DNA from: Arcuatula senhousia
Lineage: Eukaryota; Mollusca; Bivalvia; Mytilida; Mytilidae
Reading direction: 5' to 3'
Assembly: GCA_963971305.1 (NCBI GenBank)
Contig: OZ020317.1
Span: 22,028,001 to 22,092,000 of the forward strand
Length of the DNA stretch: 64,000 bases
Notes under the pieces: model-generated
The model's database searches: none
What the model was told of the DNA's origin: nothing
The model's input: only the letters and a program-made list of their open reading frames with translations
Shown here: positions 57,787 to 64,000 of the stretch, piece after piece
How the letters are laid out: each line of letters opens with the position of its first letter
How positions within the stretch are numbered: the stretch's first letter is position 1
Translations under genes and position numbers: made by a program

Positions 57787-60700
57787 GTAAATTTCCAAGT
57801 CTGGTTTCTTAGTTTCGGGTCAGGTGACCTATTGCCATCACTTGGCATCCGTCTGTCAATTGTCCGTTAACTTTTTAAAATGTTAAAACTTCTCTAACAC
57901 TATCAGTCCAACTGCAACCAAACTTTGTAGCGATTAAAAGTACCTAAAGATCTATACCCTGCTATTTTGGAGAAGATCCAACAACCCATGAATTGGAAGA
58001 GTTATTGCCCTTTTTCCTTTAATTTTACACTTTTTAAGCTCAATAGCTTCATGATCTTGAAAACTTTAAAAGATGTTTGGGAAATTTAAATTGCATATTG
58101 TTTAGCACATTAAGGCTGCATTAGGTTAATCCATGTTGTCAGATGACTTTTTATTAGGGCCCCGCATCAACGATGCAGACGCCCTATAGTAATCACTTTG
58201 TCCGTCCGTCTGTCTGTCCGTCTGTCAACAATTCTTGTGAACACTAAAACTTAAAAACTATTAACAACACAGTTCGGAAATTTTGAACAGCTACTTAGTA
58301 GCATGTCATAATTTGCATATTAAAATTTTATGCAAAAATGTGAAATAATTTTGGAAAAAAACTTCATTTTTGATGGAAAATCATAGATTTTGAGAATTGG
58401 ACTTTGTGAACACTAAAACTCAAAAACTATTAACAATACAGTTCTGAAACTTTGTACAGTTTCTAAGTTGCGTGCCGTGATTTGCATATTAATTTTTTGT
58501 GCAAATCCGTTAAATATTTTGAAAATCACAGATTTTGAGAATTTGATTTTGTGAACACTAAAACTCAAAAACTATTAACAATACAGTTCTGAAATTTTGT
58601 CAACTGCTAAGTAGCTTGTCATTATTTGCATATTAAAATTTCTTGCAAATCGGTTTAATATTTTTTTAAAAAACTTCATTTTTGATGGAAAATCACAGAT
58701 TTTGAGAATTGGAATTGTTGAACAATAAACCTCGACTTCAGGTCTGTCATTTACCTACTTCCTGTTAAATGAAAACTGGCCATTTTTTACTTTAACAGAT
58801 TTTTTAGGTATCATATGGGAAGACACTGGGTTCCCTTCACAATGTTTTAAAAGCCCTTAGTTCCTTGGTATCAAATAGGAAAACATGGGTGTCCATTTAA
58901 AATGTTTTATGGGCACACATTTACTTGATATTTAAATTCCCAGTGGCAAATCTGTCTCTGCTATTCCACAGATCAAGTTCCATTTGCTTACCCACAACCA
59001 TATTACTAGTATACCATGGTATGCCAGTGTACATCATGTACGTGTAAATAGAATTTTGGGAATGCAATGCCAGATGTACATTTAGACATATTTTTTTTAA
59101 AATTTAACATAAGTTTAATTCAATTTTCTAATACAGGGTTCTACCTATCACCTGTAGTTTACCTAGAAGTCAAAAACTGCTACAGGGAGAACAAGAAACA
59201 AGAATTCGCACATCCTCTCATTTTGTGGAGCTGTTAGTGCATAACAAGATCTTCTTAGAGGTATGTTTACTTACTTTATATGTATACATTTAATATGATA
59301 TTTTCTTAGTCATCATTTTATACTTATTGACTGGGTATGAGGGCAATAGATAGATGATTTTACCAAGGTGCAACTAAAGTTTTGGACTTAACCTAAAGCA
59401 ATAGTTGTGTCTAAGGGAAAATAATCTACCTGTTTCCTAAATACACTCTTGACACAATCAATAAGGGATTTATTTTACCAAGAATAAAAGCATGTAAAAA
59501 TTCAAAGCAGGGGTATACTGATTTACCCTTGTCAGTGTGTCCGTCCATTTGTTCATCAAATTTCTGTTACAGTTTTCCAAGCAACTACATGATGTACAAA
59601 TCAGATATTTTGTATATAGCTTTATCCTATAGTACCATATGGTGTATAGCGATTTTATGCTCCTATGAAATCTCCTTCCTGATTACCGAGTACTGAGGAT
59701 TTTACATATAATGGATATATATATGCAAATTTTCAAGTTTTTGTCTCGCCTGCGACTTTAGTCGCTGAAGGCGAGACATAGGTATTACTTTCCGGCGGCG
59801 GCGGCAACGGCGACGGCGACGGCGTAAACTTTTTTGTAAGACTTTTGTGGAAAATGAATTACAAGAAAAGTATAATAGCTAGGCATCTAATATTTGGTAT
59901 ACAGACAGTTGGGGTTATGGTCTACGCAACTGGCACCATGCCGTTTGACCCTGACCCCAATTTCATGGTTCAGCGACTCTGTGAACTTAGATGTTTTTTC
60001 AGGCCAAAAGACCCCTTTGTAAGACTTTTGTGGAAAATGATTTACAATAAAAGTATAATAGCTAGGCATCTGATATTTGGTATACAGACAGTTGGGGTTA
60101 TGGTCTACGCAACTGGCACCATGCTGTTTGACCCTGACCCCAATTTCATGGTTCAGCGACTCTATGAACTTAGATGTTTTTTCAGGCCAAAAGACCCCTT
60201 TGTAAGACTTTTGTGGAAAATGAATTACAAGAAAAGTATAATAGCTAGGCATCTAATATTTGGTATACAGACAGTTGGGGTTATGGTCTACGCAACTGGC
60301 ACCATGCCGTTTGACCCTGACCCCAATTTCATGGTTCAGCGACTCTGTGAACTTAGATGTTTTTTCAGGCCAAAAGACCCCTTTGTAAGACTTACAAGAA
60401 AAGTATAATAGCTAGGCATCTGATATTAGGTATACAGACAGTTTAGGTTATGGTCTATGCAACTGTCACCATGACCCGTGACCCTGGCCCCATTTGCACG
60501 CTCTAGTGACTCTGTGAACTTAGGTCTTTTTCAGGCCAAAAAACTTTATTGTAAGACTTTTGTGAACAATGAATTGCCGGAAAATTATAATAGCTAGGCA
60601 TCTGATATTGGATATACAGACAGTTGCGGTTATGGACAACGCAACTGTCACCATGCCATGTGACCATGACCCCATTTTGACGCTCCAGTGACTCTGTGAA

Positions 60701-61437
60701 CTTAGGTTTTTTCAGGCAGAAAACTTTTTGTAATACTTGTGTGGACAATGGATTGCTTGAATAGTATAATAGCTAGGCATCTGATATTGGGTATACAGAC
60801 ACTTTTTGTGTTTATATCAAGAAATGAAAGCTTAGGTAGTTGATTTTAGTGATGGTGCCGGCAGGCGAGACATACCTTTAGTGGCCACACTTGTCTAAGC
60901 AACTACATGAGATAAAGGTCTGATATTTTGTATACAACTTTATCCTAAGGTACCATATGGTGTATACCGATTTTATGCTCCTAGGTCATCTACTTCCTGT
61001 TAAACCTTTGGTTTTGGGAACGGGGTATCACTAATGAGCATAAGCTCACAGAATTACTTGTTTCAAGATACAAATAAGTCAGTAAAAATCTATCGACAAA
61101 ATTTTAATTTGACAAGAGAACCTGACATGCATGTATATATGGACAATATGTATGGCTGAAACCATTTCTAGCAGTTCAAAATACCATACATGTGCCAACA
61201 TTTTTTGTTTTAGATTTGATGAAACAACATCACGATCAAAAGTGTAGAATAGAAAAAGTTCCACTTATCATGCTTATCAACGATAAATCGGTTTTTAAAA
61301 ATCTCAACAAACATTGCCTTCCTCTATCTGAGAACACTGGAAGTTCTTATGTTATTATAAGGAGAAAGTTTGGACAATTTACAGAAAGAAAGAAAGAAAC
61401 TAATTTTATCAATCTATTTATTTCAGATCACCAATAA
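57641..61437 (+). CDS. Unrecognised multi-exon protein (partial)
   Basis: Two exons join cleanly: 57641-57786 (phase 0 in, 2 out) and 59137-59260 (phase 2 in, 0 out). They give an open stretch of 90 residues including YEQLKTPVTAVISNG, VSDVYQYLTLNIL and FVELLVHNKIFLE. A third exon near 61214 is open to TAA at 61435-61437 with AATAAA 171 bp later, but its acceptor demands phase 1, so one exon is missing between or the third belongs elsewhere. I recognise no domain and no catalytic motif; composition is mildly basic and helical. The 5' exons and start codon are unknown; the exons at 48.8 and 50.8 kb might belong to it. The intron before the last exon is filled by nested repeats. Confidence 0.45.
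58152..58735 (+). mobile_element. Minisatellite-bearing element
   Basis: The 5' hairpin is attagggccccgcatcaacg against gatgcagacgccct. A tccgtccgtctgtctgtccg tract follows, then about three units with tgtgaacactaaaactcaaa at 58236, 58405 and 58550 (periods 169 and 145). It sits in the intron of the unrecognised gene. Confidence 0.7.
59137..59260 (+). CDS. Unrecognised gene, internal exon
   Basis: The acceptor is tctaatacag and the donor gtatgt; 124 nt. It is open in the phase left by the 57641 exon (WVLPITCSLPRSQKLLQGEQ...). Confidence 0.5.
59513..61063 (+). mobile_element. Minisatellite element interrupted by another element
   Basis: The outer element is of the 7475 type. gggtatactgatttaccc and gtccgtcc are at the left, one unit (gcaactacatgatgtac) lies at 59581, and a second unit (gcaactacatgagataaagg) resumes at 60899. 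The 3' hairpin phrase is gagcataagctc followed by acttgttt (61032-61062). The inner element occupies 59743 to about 60893. Confidence 0.7.
59743..60893 (+). mobile_element. Inner element with 183-bp tandem units
   Basis: The ends gtctcgcctgc and gcaggcgagac are inverted. After a ggcggc/ggcgac trinucleotide stretch come three near-identical 183-bp units (aaaatgaatt-type phrases at 59851, 60034 and 60217), then several degenerate ones. Because 183 is divisible by three, a 187-codon frame runs through the array; it is not a gene. Confidence 0.72.
61214..61437 (+). CDS. Unrecognised gene, probable terminal exon
   Basis: The acceptor is tttgttttag. Read in phase 1 it is open for 74 codons (DLMKQHHDQKCRIEKVPLIM...) to TAA at 61435-61437. 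Its link to the 59137 exon is not phase-compatible directly. Confidence 0.42.
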
Positions 61438-61607
61438 TGTCGAGCATGTAGAGGTTACATTGATGGTTTAAGTTGGAAAATTACAGAATACAAATCAGTT
61501 GAAAGAAAATGCTTCAGTGCCACATGGTTGTACAGAACATTTTTTTTTTATAAATTACATTGTTGTTACCATGTACCGTAGATTAGTTATGTATATATTT
61601 TTTTTAA

Positions 61608-61613
61608 AATAAA
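61608..61613 (+). terminator. Polyadenylation signal AATAAA
   Basis: A canonical hexamer 171 bp after the stop codon at 61437, supporting a plus-strand transcript end here. Confidence 0.5.
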
Positions 61614-61744
61614 CCAGTCATTTGATGTAACTGTATCATGTATTTACTGGTGACTTAAAATTTTGCTTCAAAAATATAAAAAAGCAACTAAAGACAGTCA
61701 GAAGCAGTTATGTTTATTATTTTTATTAGAACTTTATTTTTATA

Positions 61745-62120
61745 TTGGCTACAGGCTTTTGCTGGTTTCTGTCTGTCTGGCCGCAACATGACTTTCACAA
61801 CATTTTTCTACTACAGATCACAGTGACTTAAAAATTTGGTATATGGCTTCAGTAAGAGGACCTTTATCGCAAGTATCGAAATAAGGTCTGTCCAACATCT
61901 ACTTCCTGTTTACTGACTTAGTCAATTGTTGAAAATTTTCGTAACAGTTTTCTCCGCCACTATTTGTCACAGGGACTTGATATTTGGTATATGAGTTCAG
62001 TATGGGTCTTTTATTGCAAGTAGTGAAATAAGGTCTGTCAGATATCTACTTCCTGTTTATCGACAATTTAGGGAGTAGCCGGGGTATACTGAATGAGCAG
62101 TAGCTCACAGATTCCTTGTT
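61745..62120 (+). mobile_element. Minisatellite-type element, 3' part
   Basis: About two units share gatatttggtatatgagttc / aaatttggtatatggcttca and aaggtctgtc with acttcctgttta. It ends ggtatactgaatgagcagta then gctcacagattccttgtt, the same 3' hairpin style as the 7475 element. Confidence 0.6.
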
Positions 62121-62284
62121 GTTGCTATATTAAAGGAAGACTTTAAAATCTTTTTAGGTTTTTGACACCATAGCTTTGATTTTTATGCCCTGTCTACAAA
62201 AGTAGGAGGAATATAGTGTTTGAGTCTGTTCATCCCAAATGCTGCAAGATAGGACATTTAAGTAATAGAGCCATAATTTTTCAA

Positions 62285-63363
62285 ACTTTAAATAAGAAAT
62301 GATGAGTTGCGCCATTCGTATAAAATAACTTTAATCTTTGATATAAAAACCAAGAGTGGCACCACTCTTGAAAATATTTTTAACCAATGATTGTAGAGCT
62401 ATGAGCGGCGCCACTCGTATAACATGCTGTCTTTAGATTTTGTACCCATGTTGAGTGGCCCCACTCTTGAAATTATTTTCAACCTATGATTGTTGAGCTT
62501 TGAGTGGCGCCACTCGAAAATATTTTTAACCTTTGATTGTAGAGCTATGAGTGGCACCACTCGTATAATATGCTGTCTATAGATTTTGTACCCATGTTGA
62601 GTGGCGCCACTCTTGAAAATATTTCCAACCTATAATTGTAGAGCTGTGAGTGGCGCCACTCGTATAACATGCTGTCTTGAATTTTTTACCCATGTTGAGT
62701 GGCGCCACTCTTGAAAATATTTTCAACCTATGATCATGATGATTGTAGAGCTATGAGTGGCGCCACTCGTATAACATGCTGTCAATAGAATTTGTACCCA
62801 TGTTGAGTGGCGCCACTCTTGAAAATATTTTCAACCTATGATTGTAGAGCTATGAGTGGTGCCACTCATATAATATGCTGTCTATAGATTTTGTACCCAT
62901 GTTGAGTGGCGCCACTCTTGAAAATATTTTCAATCTATGATTGTAGAGCTATGAGTGGCGCCACTCGTATAATATGCTGTCTATAGATTTTATTTTTGAA
63001 ATAAGAATGATGAGTGGCGGCACTCTTATAAAATACTTTAAATCTATTATACTAGAACGAAGAGTTGTGCTACTCTTAAAAATATTTTTGACCTATGGTT
63101 TTAGAGCCATGAGTGGCGCCACACTCATTATATAATGTCTTTAATATCTTACCCTCGAATAAGGAGTGGCGCCACTTTTTTGTTACTATAACTTAACACT
63201 ATATACATGATATATTGGTATCTAAAATGGTAAATGTGAGGCGGGCCACTCTTGAAAAATACCTTTGACAAAAAAAAACAGAAATACACCCAAGAAAGGC
63301 TGCAATATTAAAGATTGAAAATAAGTGGGAATTTTTTATTTTCCCACATAAAATTTTATCATG
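62285..63363 (-). repeat. Array of palindromic GAGTGGCGCCACTC motifs, copy 2 (inverted)
   Basis: About 16 copies of the palindrome (for example 62354, 62403, 62512, 62599, 62648, 62697, 62755, 62805, 62903, 62952) alternate at about 49 and 57 bp, giving a ~106-bp dimer. Spacers repeat cttgaaaatattttcaacct and gtataatatgctgtctatag. The last ~410 bp are the reverse complement of 42629-43046. Confidence 0.87.
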
Positions 63364-63383
63364 TTAAATGTACTTGGTGTTAA

Positions 63384-63592
63384 ATACTGTGGTTTCATTA
63401 TTATTTGTTGGGTACCAATTTTCGTGTTTTCATGGGTGGTCTTAACTAACAAACTTTTATACCCCAAGAAAAGAAAATTTAACATTTATCTGTATGTAAC
63501 AGACTTCATAACAACAAATTAAAGAATGAACTGATCCTTTTCATCAAGCCATGAAAATATGTACCAATGAAAATAAATGAATTCACAGTAAA
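63384..63592. mobile_element. Foldback/MITE family D copy
   Basis: atactgtggtttcattatta at the left and aaataaatgaattcacagta at the right, as in the copy at 27331. It lies 20 bp from the palindrome array end. Confidence 0.6.
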
Positions 63593-63770
63593 CTGTAAAC
63601 ATACTTATTTTCACGAATTTTGTGGTCAATCATTTTTCGCGAAAGGAAATAAATTGTACGAAAGGAATAGAATTTTGAGCAGAATTCATGAAATTAAGTA
63701 CCCGTGAACTTTGGTGAAATCATAAAATCATGAAAATAAGTACCTGCGAAAATAAGTACGTTTACAGTAT
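63593..63770. mobile_element. Small palindromic element
   Basis: actgtaaacatacttatttt pairs with aaaataagtacgtttacagt. The interior repeats cgcgaaa and gaattcatgaaattaagtac phrases. Confidence 0.65.
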
Positions 63771-63937
63771 TCTTAAGGACAGAGGTGGATCTAGATGTTT
63801 TAAACTTGGGGCAAAGAAGATGGTGATTTGATAATCATACTGCTTTTTGGTCAGTTTCCTAAAATTTGGTTTTAACTGACTGAAAAGGTCAACAAAAAGC
63901 TAATAACCCCAACATTTGATTCATTGATAAATTGACC

Positions 63938-64000
63938 AAAATTTCACAGAGTGAAAAATCTGGTTCATAAAATGGTGAATGTTAGACAGGAGGGTGGTGT
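63938..64000 (+). repeat. Start of a family C repeat copy, cut by window end
   Basis: atttcacagagtgaaaaatctgg and aaaatggtgaatgttagaca match the start of the 36440 copy. Confidence 0.5.

Noticed and set aside
59845..60408. 187-codon open frame with a 61-residue internal repeat
   Set aside because: The frame exists only because the 183-bp tandem unit is divisible by three. The minus strand is equally open, and the later degenerate units break the frame. It is a minisatellite and not a repeat protein.
62354..63170. CRISPR-like array of short palindromic repeats with regular spacing
   Set aside because: The genome is eukaryotic, the spacers are themselves repeated rather than unique, and an inverted copy of the array lies 20 kb away. 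It is a tandem repeat inside mobile DNA.

Overview
This is a eukaryotic window: AT-rich, intron-rich and crowded with short non-autonomous transposable elements. The coding exons, a tRNA-derived SINE, and minisatellite-bearing elements with (TCCG)n tracts and hairpin ends together suggest a bivalve mollusc, most likely a mussel of the Mytilus type. That organism call is inference; no species-specific marker was tested.

Three protein-coding loci can be supported. (1) About 7.3-10.7 kb, minus strand: three consecutive exons of a Ly6/uPAR (three-finger) protein with a hydrophobic, GPI-signal-like C-terminus. Its signal-peptide exon was not found. (2) About 21.9-39.6 kb, plus strand: a nearly complete NME8/TXNDC3-type gene, encoding a thioredoxin domain, an acidic and lysine-rich linker and three nucleoside diphosphate kinase (NDPK) domains. 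This family belongs to the outer dynein arm/axoneme machinery of cilia and sperm flagella. About 20 exons join in consistent phases to roughly 620 codons; only the very end is not located. (3) About 57.6-61.4 kb, plus strand: exons of a protein I do not recognise, ending in a stop codon followed by AATAAA. Two further possible exons lie at 48.8 and 50.8 kb.

The strongest unusual signal is in the NME8-type gene. The exon encoding the thioredoxin WCGPC active site is present twice (23022-23125 and 24477-24580). Both copies are intact, have canonical splice sites and are 104 nt long. Because 104 is not a multiple of three, including both breaks the frame, so they look like mutually exclusive exons giving two thioredoxin variants (CGPCN and CGPCT). 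The intron between them holds a large hairpin and a fragment resembling the N-terminal part of a Crypton-type tyrosine recombinase. The same gene carries decayed tandem copies of other exons: three next to the NDPK1/NDPK2 linker exon and one next to an NDPK1 exon.

The rest is mostly mobile DNA. It includes minisatellite-bearing, hairpin-ended elements (7.5, 25.7, 43.5, 58.2 and 59.5-61.1 kb), with another element nested in the last. A hAT-like MITE has a perfect 8-bp target duplication (12.9-13.5 kb). There are several long foldback elements (11.3, 12.2, 14.2-16.5, 45.7 and 49.1-50.3 kb), a tRNA-derived SINE (17.2 kb) and two non-LTR retrotransposon 3' ends (19.7 and 55.4 kb). Two arrays of a palindromic motif, GAGTGGCGCCACTC, lie 20 kb apart in inverted orientation (42.6-43.4 and 62.3-63.4 kb).
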